Origin: Hemileia vastatrix
Taxonomy: Eukaryota; Basidiomycota; Pucciniomycetes; Pucciniales; Zaghouaniaceae
DNA length: 64,000 bases
Direction of reading: 5' to 3'
Assembly (NCBI GenBank): GCA_030280995.1
Contig: JASXTE010000014.1
Coordinates: 24,179,650 to 24,243,649, forward strand
Shown: positions 32,169 through 43,723 of the stretch, piece after piece
Layout of the letters: every line of letters begins with the position of its first letter
Numbering within the stretch: the first letter of the stretch is position 1
Program-made: the position numbers and the translations under genes
The notes under the pieces: model-generated
What the model was told of the DNA's origin: nothing
Database searches by the model: none
What the model saw: only the letters and a program-made list of their open reading frames with translations

Positions 32169-33274
32169 CTAGTAACCAATCCTTGCTTGAAAATCTATCA
32201 AGAGTGGTCCACCCAAATCTTCTTTCACTTTCCCCTTGTAAATGTAAAAATGAGACTTCCCTGAGGCTCCACCAACATCTAATTTGACAAATTCAGATTT
32301 CCCTACAAAATTCAGTGACATGACCATCAATCCCTCTCCAATTTCTACCAATACCAGTCTTAATGGGGATGCTAAAAAGAGTAGGCTCATACAAGGAAAT
32401 CAGGTTAATTTGAGAGCCTGAGTCCACCAATGCCCTAGCATCCCTACCATTCATAGTGACATTGACATAACCCAGAGGAGCAGAAAAATGGGTTTTTAAC
32501 CCGTCACCTAATTTTTCAGAAAAATCAAATATGTATTCCACCTCCCCAGAAGAAACCCTACTCCTGGTCAAAAACTTCTTTTGTCTATCAGCCAACCCAG
32601 GAATGATAGCATACAAATCCCCATAAGTAAGGGAATCCTGACCCTGGCTCATCCTTTCAAACACAGATTCTATAAAAATAACTAGACCAGAAACAACTGG
32701 TTTATCAAATAAGCCCTTGGCTTCACTACCTTGGTCCTAGAATATTCTTGGGGACCAGAACCAACAACAGATTTACCTTCAACAGGAATAAAACCAGATA
32801 CCTCCCCAGACCCTCTAGCTCCAGAAGGCTTTGGAAATGAAGACAAAAAGACATCCTACTCTGAGTCAGAATCAACCTCCATAGGTATTGGCTCACCATT
32901 CATGTCCAATTCTCCAAAACTAATGGGGGCCATATCAGTTATACCCTTCTGCATTTTATACAGATCATTCTTTCTGTATTTAACTCTAGCTTCACTAAGC
33001 TTAGGATTCACCTTTGAAGCCTTAGGCTTTGGTTGGTCCTGAGAAATCCTCTTAGGCATTCCCACCTTTCCTACTTCCACATCATACACACAAGCCAAAA
33101 ATTCCCCACTTGACTGCCCACCACAGGAATACAACTCCAAACCACAAAAAGAATATGTGAATGAGACTCTTTCAGTCTCCTTACCTTTTCCCTTTCCATC
33201 ATCTCTAAATTTATAAGAAGAAGAAGACTCATTAGGAAAATCTTTGAACCTTGGCCTCCTTGAGTTGACATCAT
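32169..33274 (-). pseudogene. Element B protease and gag-protease linker (broken)
   Basis: Frame 32664-32293 has the retropepsin motif ARALVDSGSQINLIS (about 32440-32395) preceded by VNVTMNGRD; frame 32390-32169 continues (FVGKSEFVKLDVGG). Upstream pieces 33140-32856 (KPKASKVNPKLSEARVKYRK, acidic tail PMEVDSDSE) and 33274-33071 form the linker. The protease would process the polyprotein. Confidence 0.75.
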
Positions 33275-34226
33275 GTCTCCCTCACCAAGTCCACTGGAGC
33301 CTGACCATCATTTGGCTTTAAAAAAGAGCCATCAGGGAGCTTGAATATTTTCCTATCAAATTTCACCTTCCCTTCAGATACATCCCTGTTCAGTGCCTAA
33401 AAATCATTGGACTTGTGCCCCTTCCTGCTACAGTAAAAGCAGACCCAAGGATCACTTCTACAAGACCTCCTTTCAAATTACCTAATCCAATAAGGAGAAT
33501 TATTAGGATTCTGAGCCTCCTGAACAAAAAATGCAGATTTTTTGTTAGATCAGCCAACTTCTCCACTACTGGATCTACTTCTTTATGCTTCTCAGGAGCC
33601 TTTCCCTTTTTCACACTCTCCTTTATTCTTGAATCCTCCACATCTTCTGAAAATTCTTCACTGAAATTTCTAAAATACTTTGTGCTAGCCTCTAGGAAAG
33701 AATCCAGTGCCAGTAGTTCAAGGTGGTCCTCCAGAAACTCCTTTACCACAGAAAGAGAAGGAAACTTCTGACTACCATTGGGAAGAACCTTCATTTTTTC
33801 CTTCCTTTCAAACTCCTTCAATACATCAATTCTGACCTCTCTTGCCAGAGCAGACCCAAAAATATCCCTTGCAAAATATTTACTTTCCATCTCTTGCATA
33901 TCCACCAAATATTCAACCACTGGCTCTGACTGAGCAACAAACTTCATATAGGAGTGGAGGTCATCCACCCCACCATGTGATTGCCATTCACTTGAAATCA
34001 CATTGAGGTCCACCATTAAATACCTGGATCCCCATCTGTCTGTCATCTGCAAGCACGACTTCTTCAAATACTTCCCTCTATAAAACTCCATAGTAGCAAC
34101 CTCCTTCACCAGAGGCATGTCACCAATGTAGAAGATGACTTGCTTCACCATGTCCAAGTGTGAAGCACCATTCACCTTCCAAGAAACTTCAAAAAGCTCC
34201 AGAAAAAACTTCACATCCTCCCCCAT
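33275..34226 (-). pseudogene. Element B gag with zinc knuckle (frameshifted)
   Basis: Frame 34226-33390 opens MGEDVKFFLELFEVSWKVNG and carries a capsid-like helical region (VDDLHSYMKFVAQSEP, YLVDMQEMESKYFARDIF) and a charged tail. After a frameshift near 33470 the sequence CFYCSRKGHKSNDF (33445-33402 region) is a CCHC-type knuckle. The 230 bp up to the LTR at 34457 hold no convincing ORF. Confidence 0.75.
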
Positions 34227-34456
34227 AAACTAAGGCCCCTTCCAGGACTTGATCCTGAAAGAGTGCCTAACAGAAACAGGAGGATTAACATATTCAGTAG
34301 CACAAGCAGTGCCACTACAAAGGCTAAAGAGAGAGGGCACAGAAGCTATGGTCCAATGGAATCCAAAAACCCAATTTCCAACCAGAGAAGAGAGTCCAGC
34401 AGTAACAGAAAGTCAAAAAAGGTAACAAATTATCACCACTTTCCGGGTATCAGAAA

Positions 34457-34587
34457 TGTATAAAACTCTATAGTACTAGCCATAGGCCTTGACCAAGGGA
34501 GTTGGAAAAAGCCAAAGAGAAAATCTCTGGCCCTTTTGAGAAATACCAGGTGAGATTAATTTGCTACAGCAAAATGGATACTGTTAA
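34457..34587 (-). repeat. LTR-B, right copy of Element B (truncated by Element A)
   Basis: TGTATAAAACTCTATAGTAC onwards aligns with the first 130 bp of the other LTR-B copies (CTTGACCAAGGGAGTTGG, AGAGAAAATCTCTGGCCC, GGTGAGATTAATTTGCTACAG). Element A begins at 34588 after GTTAA. The remainder of this LTR lies beyond the window. Confidence 0.7.
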
Positions 34588-34673
34588 TGTCAGCCTAGGT
34601 ATCCCCAGGACTGAGTATTTCTTTTGCTTAAAAAAGATAACTTTAATTACATTAAGCTTATAAGTAAAAATTA

Positions 34674-34869
34674 GGGGGTATCAAAATTAGAAATTTGTAA
34701 TTATTTATAAGGTATTAACAACACAAAAAAAAGTTGCAGAGTTGACATTATTTTTCACAAAAAAGGTGCCTTTGGAGCACAATATGCCATATATGAAATA
34801 CTAATCATGGCTGATTTGGTGGAAAAAAGAGGTAATTTAAAATGGAAGATTTCTAACTTTGATACCCCC
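34674..34869. mobile_element. MITE-like element (196 bp), TA target duplication
   Basis: Terminal inverted repeats of 21 bp start GGGGGTATCAAA and end TTTGATACCCCC, with one mismatch. TA flanks both sides (34672-34673 and 34870-34871). The equivalent site in the 3' LTR of Element A (about 61815) and in the Element 3 LTRs is empty, so it inserted after Element A did. TA duplication suggests the Tc1/mariner group. No coding capacity. Confidence 0.85.
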
Positions 34870-35041
34870 TATTATTTTTATAATAATTATATATATTGTT
34901 GTCATACTTAAATATATATTTATTACACTATTAAATGACTTAAATAAGTTTAAATATCTTATCCATAGCCCCATAATAATTATTAAGGAGCTATTGGAGT
35001 AATAATGTACTTATCTCAAGTGATATCAAGTAATTATAGAC

Positions 35042-36944
35042 TGTCAACAGACAACCTACGCACAAGGTTGAGGGTGTTCCTGGAAGTGAGATGAGGAGAG
35101 TAGATTAGATACTTCTTCGAAGCACAGAGGAAATGTTTGAGGAAGTGATTTGAAGATGACTCAAAGGAAGAACTACTGCTTTGAGATATGTTTGATAAGA
35201 ATTCTAATATGATTTAAAGGTAATATTAATATTCTTAAGATCTCAAAAAGGGTTGAAAAATCAATAATCAAAGATTTAGGATTTAGAAATCATTATTGAG
35301 AAAAATAAGGAAAGATACAATAATAATGATTTAACCTGAAGCTTTAGCACTATTAACTATATATACATTTTATAATTTAATTCTAAAGGAATATCGAACC
35401 AGAATCCAACCCCTTTTATATCCATTACTCCTCCTTGCATTGACCTCATACCCATCCATTATTACGCACATCACAGACCACCAAAATTACACCAGTAACA
35501 CCTGGACCCTCCTCACTAACATCCGTTAAGCCTTTAATCCTCCACTAACCATCCGGTCCATGCTCACTACCCCTTTTAATAACCCACAGATACTTAATAA
35601 ACCTTTTAGCAGACTATTACATTAACTATTGCACTGTGTGTTGCTTATTGAGGAAAAGACTAAAAAACACTATTGAGAGATTGACTAATTTAGATTTAAA
35701 GTTTAGACTAGCGCGGTTGAATAGTGAGTACACAAAGGAAAGTTGCAGTTGCTATGTAGAATTGTTTTCTGCGCTTTGAGTATGGATATAGATCTCTGTA
35801 TTATTGATTTAATGAGCTGCTTTTGTCTTGATTGTCACGTTGTAGACAATCCTATAGTACTAGCTATAGGTCTTGACCAAGGGAGTTGTTAAAACCCAGA
35901 GAGAAAATCCCCTGTCCCTTTAGAAAAATATAGTGAGATTTACTTGCTAAAGTAAGTTGGTTCCTGTTTTGATAAACCCTTTTTTCAACACACTTGACTT
36001 CTTGATGAGCCAAGAAAGTAGTCCCCAGACCAACTACCAAACCAAAGAACTGAAATGTAGACCAATGTCCACACCAGAGAAAGCAATGATACTTGATGTA
36101 GGTTGCTAATCCACACCAGAGACAGCAATAATACTTGATATAGCTTGCAAGACTACACCAGAGAAAACAGTTGCCAAAGTTGAGTTAAATGAAGAGCTAA
36201 CCTTGCAACAAACACAGCCAATTGTGGCCAAAAACAGTGAAAACTGAGTGAGGAACAAGGATATCACCTCTGGATGGTTTTATGATAATTAAAGTTGCCC
36301 AAACTGTCTTATTCACTATGTACACACAGACCACTATCTAAGAGCCCATGCACACCAACAAATTTGGCGCCTGTACCAGCCAAATTGAATAAAAAACCTC
36401 CAAAAGCGCCCCCCAACCTTCTATAACAGAGGCAGGCGGGCCGCCCGACGTTGGAGGTTGTGCCTGAAGCAGCCCGGCCTCCCTGAAGCCAGAAAACCAA
36501 TAAAAACACCTAATCTACTTAGAAAAATTAGATACAACTACTAAAACCCTTAAAAAACGGAATTACACTATAACAACATTGAGACATGAAATATAGAGCT
36601 AAATTAGCCCTATCTAATGGTACTAAGTATTTAACCCTAAGACTTAAGGTTAGCCTGTAAAACACGAAAAACAAAATTAAACAGCTATCTTTTGTAACTG
36701 AAGAATGAGGAAATGACCCCTTAAAACTTAGAATATGAAAAATATTACAAGACATGAAATATATAGAGAAAATGGGGCTATCCAATGATAGTACGAACAT
36801 ACCCGCAGTCCCAATATCCACGGAATAAAACCAGAAAAATACCCAATTCTTCAACAGATGTCAAATAAGACATGCACAAACAGCGCCAAAATACAAAACA
36901 AAGGCCCCTGCCAATGTTGGAAGACCACAACATGGTGCGTGACA
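35042..36944 (-). repeat. Element 2 3' LTR (left), interrupted by solo LTR-B
   Basis: Plus-strand start TGTCAACAGACAACCTACGC; end GTCACGT (35840), continued after the inserted LTR-B as GGTGCGTGACA (to 36944). It is the reverse of the LTR-1 family. Confidence 0.85.
35841..36929 (-). repeat. Solo LTR-B nested in the LTR of Element 2
   Basis: 1089 bp from TGTAGACAATCC to ACCACA, matching 13316-14362. Flanks ACGT (35837-35840) and ACAT (36930-36933) look like a 4-bp target duplication with one G-to-A change. No internal element sequence, so it is a solo LTR. It inserted after Element 2. Confidence 0.8.
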
Positions 36945-36954
36945 GATGACAAGG

Positions 36955-36962
36955 TATAAAAA
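36955..36962 (+). promoter_or_regulatory. TATA box of the Element 2 antisense gene
   Basis: TATAAAAA lies 84-91 bp upstream of the ATG at 37046 and directly inside the LTR boundary, the same place as in Element 1. Confidence 0.55.
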
Positions 36963-37045
36963 CAAGAGCTCTGTTGAGCGTGAGACATATTTTTCCCACA
37001 CTACCTTCTCTCAATTATTATTATTTTAATTATTTTATATTTATT

Positions 37046-38008
37046 ATGTTGACTTGTCCTACCCCAACTCCCACGCCTCCACACCCCAAAGCGGATGGTG
37101 GAATCGTTACCTGGGAATATTCTCAAGCCTGCACAGCCTGCAAATCAATGGAATATTTCTGCGTTGAGAGCACGGCTACACAAGGTCCTTGCCAGAAATG
37201 CGAGTTTTGCCGCTGGAAACGGGTGACGTGTGATGGCCTATTGAAGAATGCGGACATCAAATGACAGTTTACGAAAACCAAATACTGGGTAATACCAAAG
37301 ACCAAAGAGGTGGTAGAAGATATCTGGGATGTGTCAGTCGGGGACAATCAGTTGGTGGGAGAGATTGAGGAGGAGGTCAAGGATACCATGGCAGCCTGGG
37401 TAACCCAGGCCACTGGTAAAAAACGAGTGGTGGAAGAAGAGGTAGATGAGTTGGTTGAAGAGGATGAGGATGAAGTCCCAATCTTGAGACGGACGCCAAA
37501 GAAGTGGTGGATGGTCATCGAAGATGATGAAGAGGAGAAAGAAGTGACGGTGGAAGTCACCCAGAAATTATTTTTAGAAGCTGACCCATCTTTCGAAGTA
37601 AGTCTGCTTTTTCTTTTATTTTAAAAAATTTTGTTACTGGTGACCATATGTTTTTAGAATTCAGATGTCATTGCGGAAGCTCCAATTGTGGAAGCTGCAC
37701 CATAGCTGCCAGTTGAGGAAGATCAACCAGTGATTGATTTGAGGGAGAACAAAGAAGAAACTTTTGACCAGGTATGGTCAAAGAAACCTTGGCAGGGTTG
37801 ACAAGCTCGATTCATCGAAGATTTAAGCAGTGAAGTCAACAAGATTTTTGATGCTGCCTCTTTCGATGTGGCTGAAGAATTACTAGAAATTGGGGAAGTG
37901 GTATCGGTAGGAGAGGAGGAGGTATTTGAGGAATGCAGGAAGGAAATAAGGGTGGTTTTGTAAAAAATGAAGAAGTTGGTTTGGGAGAAAATACAGGAGA
38001 AAATTTGA
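37046..38008 (+). pseudogene. Element 2 copy of the antisense Zn2Cys6-like gene (four stops)
   Basis: Model join(37046..37597,37658..38008), 300 codons. It keeps all Cys of the cluster (CTACKSMEYFCVEST...GPCQKCEFCRWKRVTC), the GTAAGT donor and TTTTTAG acceptor at the same position as Element 1, the acidic segment (VDELVEEDEDEVP) and the C-terminal helix (FIEDLSSEVNKIFDAASFDV). In-frame stops: TGA 37262-37264 (Element 1 has Arg), TAG near 37703, TGA near 37799 and TAA near 37963. It reads opposite to pol, from the 3' LTR inward. Confidence 0.8.
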
Positions 38009-38829
38009 AATGGAAGGAAAAAGAAAAAGAAAGCAATTTGTGTATTTATTTATTTATTTTTATTTTTGTTTTTTTGATTGAAATTTTAATATATATTTTA
38101 TAAGTTTTTTTTTTGAGAAAGAAAAAGAAAAAAATGAAAAAAGATTTGAATAAAATTTTGTTTTTAAATTTTGAAAGAAGAAAAGAAAGAATGTTTAACT
38201 GAGGAATTTTTAGTTTAAGCTTTGAAAAGATAAATTTAATTAAGAAAAAAAATAGTTTATTGAAACAATTTTGTTTGAAATGAAAATTTAATGAGAAAAA
38301 ATTTGTTATTTGTGAAAGTTTTATTTAGTGAAGTTTTGAGGAATTTAGATAATTTTGAGAAGAAAGAAGAAAAAATAGTTATGAAAAAATTTGAAAGAAA
38401 GAAGTAATTTGTTCGAAGAATTTTAAAAGAGAGATTTAAAGGTTGAAGTGAAGTTTGAAAAAGATTGTTGTATTGAGTTTGTGAAAATTTTTGATAGTTT
38501 TAGGAAAAAGAAATAAGGGAAAAGAAGAAAAGTTTGAAAGAAGAAAAAGAAAGAAAATTAAAGGAATTATTGATTTTTAAGATTTTATTTTTATTTTTTA
38601 GTTTAATTTTTTTTTAAATTTTAACTTTTAATTTAATTTAATTTAATTTTAGTTTATTTTAGGTTATTTTATTTTATTTATTTAGTTTTAAAGAATGTTG
38701 AAAAAAGTTTTTGAGAAGAAGAAAGAATAAAAAGAAAAAAACAGAGTAAGGATTTTTAGAAGAGAAGAAGTTTTAGAATTTTAAGAAAAGAAAAGAAAAG
38801 AGAAAGAAGAGAGAAAAAAAAAGAGAGTT
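38009..38829. other. Purine-rich spacer between convergent units of Element 2
   Basis: Almost only G, A and T on the plus strand (GAAAGAAG, AAGAAAAAG repeats, TTTAATTTAATT blocks). Reverse-orientation equivalent of 21088-21937. No credible ORF. Confidence 0.65.
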
Positions 38830-40340
38830 CTAAGGTTTTGGTTTTAAAGGATATTTAAGATGAAAAGATTTTAGGAGTTCAGGGGTGTTAGAAACATTGA
38901 TGGCTGGTTCCCAGGATGTTTTGTCTGAGTCATTGAGGAAGCCTTCCCATTTCACAAGGTATTGAAGTTTCCCCTTGTGCATTCTTGAATCAAGGATACG
39001 GCTTACTTCCCACTCTAGATGTTCTTCTACTTTGACCGGTTCCGGAGGAGGTTGGTTCTTTCCCAGGTATGTTTCTCAAGCCAGTACCAGGAGAGATATG
39101 TTGAAAACAGGGTGAATAGCATGCCATTTAGGGGGGAACTTGATTCGAAATGCAGTTTTAGAGACTTTGGAGTCAATTTCGAATGGTGGCAAGCATTTTT
39201 CGGACAGTTTCTTTGATGATCAAGTTGTTCAAATGTTTCGTGCATCGAGCCATACTTTGTTGCCTGGTTTAAAGGAAGGAGAAGATTGTCAATGTTTGTT
39301 GGCATGTTCCTTGTACCTTCAAAACGCTAATTCCAAGTTTGATTTAAGTTCTTCTTAGAGTCGTGATATGGTTCAAAGATAATTTTCTGCAGGATGACTA
39401 GTTCCTACATGGATTGAGTTGAATAGAGGATGTCTTCCATAAACAGTTTTGAAAGGAGATTGTTGTGTCAAAGAATGAGTCGAGTTATTATTAGCAAATT
39501 CGGCCAATGGTAGCCATGTGGTCCAATTGTCTTGTTGGTAACTGACATACATTCGAAGGTATTGTTCGAGGATTTGGTTGACCCTTTCCGTTTCCCCATC
39601 AGTTTCAGGATGATAGGCCTGGAGAGATTCCTTGTAATATTGAGTTGTCGACACAATTGAGTCCAGAATGTGGATACAAACAATGAGCCTCTATCTGAAA
39701 TAATATCATTAGGTAAGCCATGTGTGGAAAATACATATTCTAGAAACAATTTTGACAAATCTTTTGAAGTAGCAGTAGTAGTGGTTTTAATAAAAATAGA
39801 CATCTTTGAAAATCTGTCTACTATTACTAATATATAATCAAAATTATTAGAAAAAGGAATTTGAGAAATAAAATCCATTGATAAAGATTTCCAAGGTTTA
39901 GAGGGAATAGGAAGCAGTTGAAGCAACCCATGCTTCCGGTGACGGGGAGCCTTATTCCTATTACATTCGTAACAAGATCTTATATAGGCCTTGACTTTTC
40001 TGGTCATTCCTGGCCAGAAGAAATCCCTTGCTAATAACTGGTAGGTTATATTGACCCCAAAATGACCAGCTAATGGAGAATCATGTTGACTATTGAAAAT
40101 ACACAATTTTATTTCATTATTGTTGGGTATGACTACTCTACCCTCGAAAACTAAAATACCTGATTCAATACTAAATCTTTTGGCCCCTTGCTTCGAGAGT
40201 ATTTTGTCTTTTATCCCTAAACAATTATTGTCCTTCGACTGAGCTTCAAGGATGTTGGATAGTGGATTTTGAAAAGATTGAATTGTCATTGTATTAATTT
40301 GATGAGTTGTTAACATTGATTCGTAGAAAATTGATTTCAC
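38830..40340 (-). pseudogene. Element 2 integrase and chromodomain (broken)
   Basis: Frames 40340-39468 and 39654-39373 overlap through a frameshift near 39560. Zinc module HFGVNITYQ...CYECNRNK, D,D core (MDFISQIPF; SDRGSLF) and the Glu block [14 protein letters not shown] in the second frame. The TGA after ENYL is shared with Element 1. The remaining tail to the stop at 38830-38832 is fragmented but still encodes chromodomain blocks (LDSRMHKGKLQYLVKWEGFL, DKTSWEPAINV). Confidence 0.85.
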
Positions 40341-40400
40341 ATTTGCTGGGTTCTTGTCAGCAAATGCGTCCCCCCGCTGTGGGTAAACATTGTCCCAACG

Positions 40401-42496
40401 TTACAGGATAGCTGGGACAATGCAGTGCTTACCTGGGCAATAGGAGATAGAAAGTGGAAATTCAGACAGAAATTCAGCCCACCTGGCTTGATGTCTGGTT
40501 AACACTTTGGAAGACATGAAGTATTTTAAAGCATTATGGTCTGTTAAAATTTGAAAAGGACTATCTAGGCTGGGAAGAAAAGAGCTCCATTTTTTAAGAC
40601 AATGAATAATAGATAAAAGCACTTTGTCATGAATTTCATAATTTAATTCTGCCGCAATGAGTTTGCATGACTCAAAGGCAACAGGATGAAACAATTTTGT
40701 GTCAGGATTGAATTAAGAAATGACCCCTGAAATAGCATAATTGCTTGCATCTGTCTTGACAATTTTCGAAGCAGAAGGATCAAAGTGTCAAAGAATTGGA
40801 GCTGTGGTAAATGCAGTCTTCAATGCTTTGAATTCCTTTTGTGCTGTAGATGTAAAAACAAAAAGAATATCTTTTCTAAGAAGAGAATTAAGACTGGAAA
40901 TAGTTTCAGAGTAATCTTTAATAAATCTTCTATAGAAATTGGAAAAACCCAAAAATCCATCGAGGGATTTAACGGTTTTGGGCTCAGGCCATTCCAGGAC
41001 TTTTTGGACCATTTTGTCATCCATGACTAAACCATTAGTAGACAATGTAAACCCCAAAAAATCAATAGATTTAAGATGGAATTCACATTTATTGTGCTTG
41101 GCGTAGAGACCGTGATCTCGAAGGAGATTTAGAACCTGTCGAACATGATGAATATGTTCATCCAGTGTCTTTGAGAAAATTAAAATATTGTCTAAGTAGA
41201 CAACAACATCTTGAAACATGTCATTAACAAAAGTTTGAAAAGTAGATGGTGTGTTACATAATCCAGAAGGCATGACTAAATATTCAAAACTACCAAATCT
41301 AGTGCGCATTGCAGTCAGTGGTCATGACCTTCCGCAATGCGAATAAGATTATAAGTGTCTCTAAGATCAATTTTAGAAAAGAAATTAGCACCATTGAAAA
41401 GTGTAAGAAGCAATGACATAGGAGGAACTGAATATGCATTCTTCTTTGAAACTGTGTTGAGCTTTCTATAGTCAACACACAACCTAAGGCTACAGTCTTT
41501 TTTCTTTACAAAAAGAACAGGGGAGCTGGTTGGAGATTTACTGGCTCTGATGAAACCTTTGGCTACATTCTCTGCAATTTAGTCTCAAAGAACTAGAGAT
41601 TCATCCTTCGATAAAGAATAGACAAGACCTGATGAAGGTACTGGACCTATTAACTCTATTTGATGGTCGTAGGGTCGATGAGGTGGTAATATATTGGCCT
41701 TGCGGATTGAGAAAACATTGAGAAAATCATGATAGATTTCAGGTAGAGTTGATTTAATGGCTTCAACATTGATTTAGTTGTCTTCATCGTTTTTGAGAGA
41801 ATCTGTTGAGGGAAGACCAGAATTGAGAGAGCATAATTTGACTACTTCGAGGAAATTTAAATCCTCTTCAAGTGAAGTGATCGAGCTAGAAGGGTTATCC
41901 AATTGCTCATTTAGAGAAAGATCAGATTCTTGCAATTCATCTGGCAGAGATTTGTCCTGTAGCAGGACATTGTCAGGCGGGTTGTTTAACTCCCTATTGA
42001 CCTGCATTGAAGAATCAGAAATATACTTAGTACTTGGGATGATCAATCCCTTAGTCCAATCAATTTCGGGATTCCAATGCGTTAAAAAGTCATGGCCAAG
42101 AATGGTATCGTCCATTCTTGGGGCGTCCAAGACTGATAATTCCCACTCGAAGGGGGGAAAGTTCGGAAAGTTGAAAACCCATAAAACTTTCTTACTTACC
42201 CAATATTTGGGTTCCTCTGATTCGAACAAATAGATTGGAGTTCGATCGATATCTGTAAATGTTAGTTGAAGTTTCTCGGAAAAAGATAAACTAACAAAAG
42301 AAATTGAAGCTCCAGAGTCTATAAGACAACTGAAGGGAATATCCTCCTTAAAAAGAATGAATCTCAAGCGTTTTAAGGCAACTCCAGTCCTTAAGACATG
42401 GAGGTTCTGTGCACTGGGATAGATAAGATAGTTTGCTTTGCACACAAGTGAATATCTACTAGTTTTTTGACCTTGAACTAGTACCATCTCTTTCAT
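40401..42496 (-). pseudogene. Element 2 protease, reverse transcriptase and RNase H (broken)
   Basis: Protease frame 42496-41774 is open: FSCLIDSGASISFVSLSF and ILGHDFLTHWNPEIDW. RT 41309-40788: MRTRFGSFEYLVMPSGLCNT, VVYLDNILIFSK (YLDN again), LDGFLGFSNFYRRFIKDY. RNase H 40694-40401: [30 protein letters not shown]. The region 41770-41310 holds the RT N-terminus with stops, including the TAA shared with Element 1 ([15 protein letters not shown]). Confidence 0.87.
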
Positions 42497-43646
42497 TCAA
42501 CTTTACACAATCTTCTAGCTTGTGCTTACCCCCACAATACATATGTAGCCCATTATCTGCTCGTCTCTTCCTCTCAGCTTCTTTAAGTTCCCCTTTTGGA
42601 TCCAGTACCTTACTGATATCGCCTGGGGTTGAGCTTTTTGGTCGAGGTTTGTCCTTTCCCTTATTGGTTTTGGATTGAGTCAAGGAGGATTGAGTTGTCC
42701 GTATGTGTGAAGAAGGTCCCGATTTAAAATTTAGGCCTTGAGATTATTTGGCGTATTGAAAATGTTGAAGTCGTCCTTGGTAGACGCCATCGAGTTCGAG
42801 GGTTCAATCCATTAAATCTGTTAAAGTAGTCATCTTCTGACAATGAAGATTAAATTGATCCAGAATCCTCAAAAAAAGTCCCTTTTTGAAATGATACTTG
42901 AGAGCAGCATCATTCCAACCTACTTGAGTTTCAAGTGCTCTGAAGTTTGAGATATATTCAGAGGATTTACCATTATCACTCATGGGAAGGAAATCAAGTT
43001 CAATTTCTGCGTTGTCAGTTTCATTAGGGTCACCGAACAATGTAAAGAGTTGGTCTTCAAACTTTTCCCAGTTATTAATAAGTAAGTGGGTTTCTGTCGA
43101 AGAGAGCATGAGAAGATAAGGTTTGAACCACCTTGCTGCTTTTCTGGCTAGGAATGAAGAAGCGTAAACAACGTTCGATCGGTCATTATTGAAGGTTTGG
43201 GGGTTGTTATGGAACAGGAGCTTTCAGGTTTGCAAGAAGGGGCGCAATATGTCTGGATTTTCTCCATCAAATTAATTTGGGGATTTCATGGAAGGAGTTT
43301 TGAATTTAGATCCCTCCAAATACGTTGGATTGGAAAGGGTTTTCATGAAAATTCTCATGAAGTCTTCCAGAGAATTGGATGGTCCAGGTTTTGAAGGTTG
43401 ACCAGAAGGGTTAGTAGCAGGGGAAGATGGTGCCTCATGCATTGTATTCTCTCCTTCTTCTTCCTTGCTAGAATCATCAAAATCCTGGGGGATTTCTTCT
43501 ACAGATTGGACTGAGTGTCCCTGTTCCCTAAGGTCGAGAGGTTCCAGGGAGTTAGTGCGGGAAACTGGCCGTGTGGCTGTTGTCTTGCCTCTGGCACGAG
43601 CCCTAGTAGTAGCGCCCATAGGAGGAGTGCGTTGAACAGGTGCCAT
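42459..43646 (-). pseudogene. Element 2 gag (broken)
   Basis: Starts MAPVQRTPPMGATTRARARG at 43646; frame 43646-43272 ends at a TAA. Capsid part 43109-42804 (INNWEKFEDQLFTLFGDPNE, YISNFRALETQVGWNDAALK). The TGA after LTDLMD is shared with Element 1. Knuckle CGGKHKLEDC in frame 42683-42459. It overlaps the protease frame start by 38 bp, which suggests a programmed or accidental frameshift, as gag and pol often differ in frame. Confidence 0.85.
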
Positions 43647-43723
43647 TTAAAGAATTTAAAACACCTGAAAAAAAAGGACGTAGTAGTGCCAAAGAATGAG
43701 AACTACAGAAAATTAAATTATAC

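Larger units (their letters stand above)
13316..34587 (-). mobile_element. Element B: large Ty3/Gypsy retrotransposon, interrupted by Element 1
   Basis: The outermost visible layer of the nest. Left (3') LTR 13316-14362; the start of the right (5') LTR at 34457-34587 is cut by Element A. Pol reads on the minus strand: gag 33275-34226, protease 32169-32664, RT 29637-30550, RNase H 28769-29611, integrase 27128-28192. Element 1 (15399-23848) is nested in the non-coding/antisense region between pol and the 3' LTR. Removing it leaves about 12.8 kb, long for Ty3/Gypsy, partly because of the antisense region and internal duplications. All reading frames are broken. Confidence 0.75.

Noticed and set aside
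34441..34456. GGGTATCAGAAA as an initiator-tRNA primer-binding site
   Set aside because: It is on the wrong strand and side for Element B and does not begin TGG; probably coincidence.
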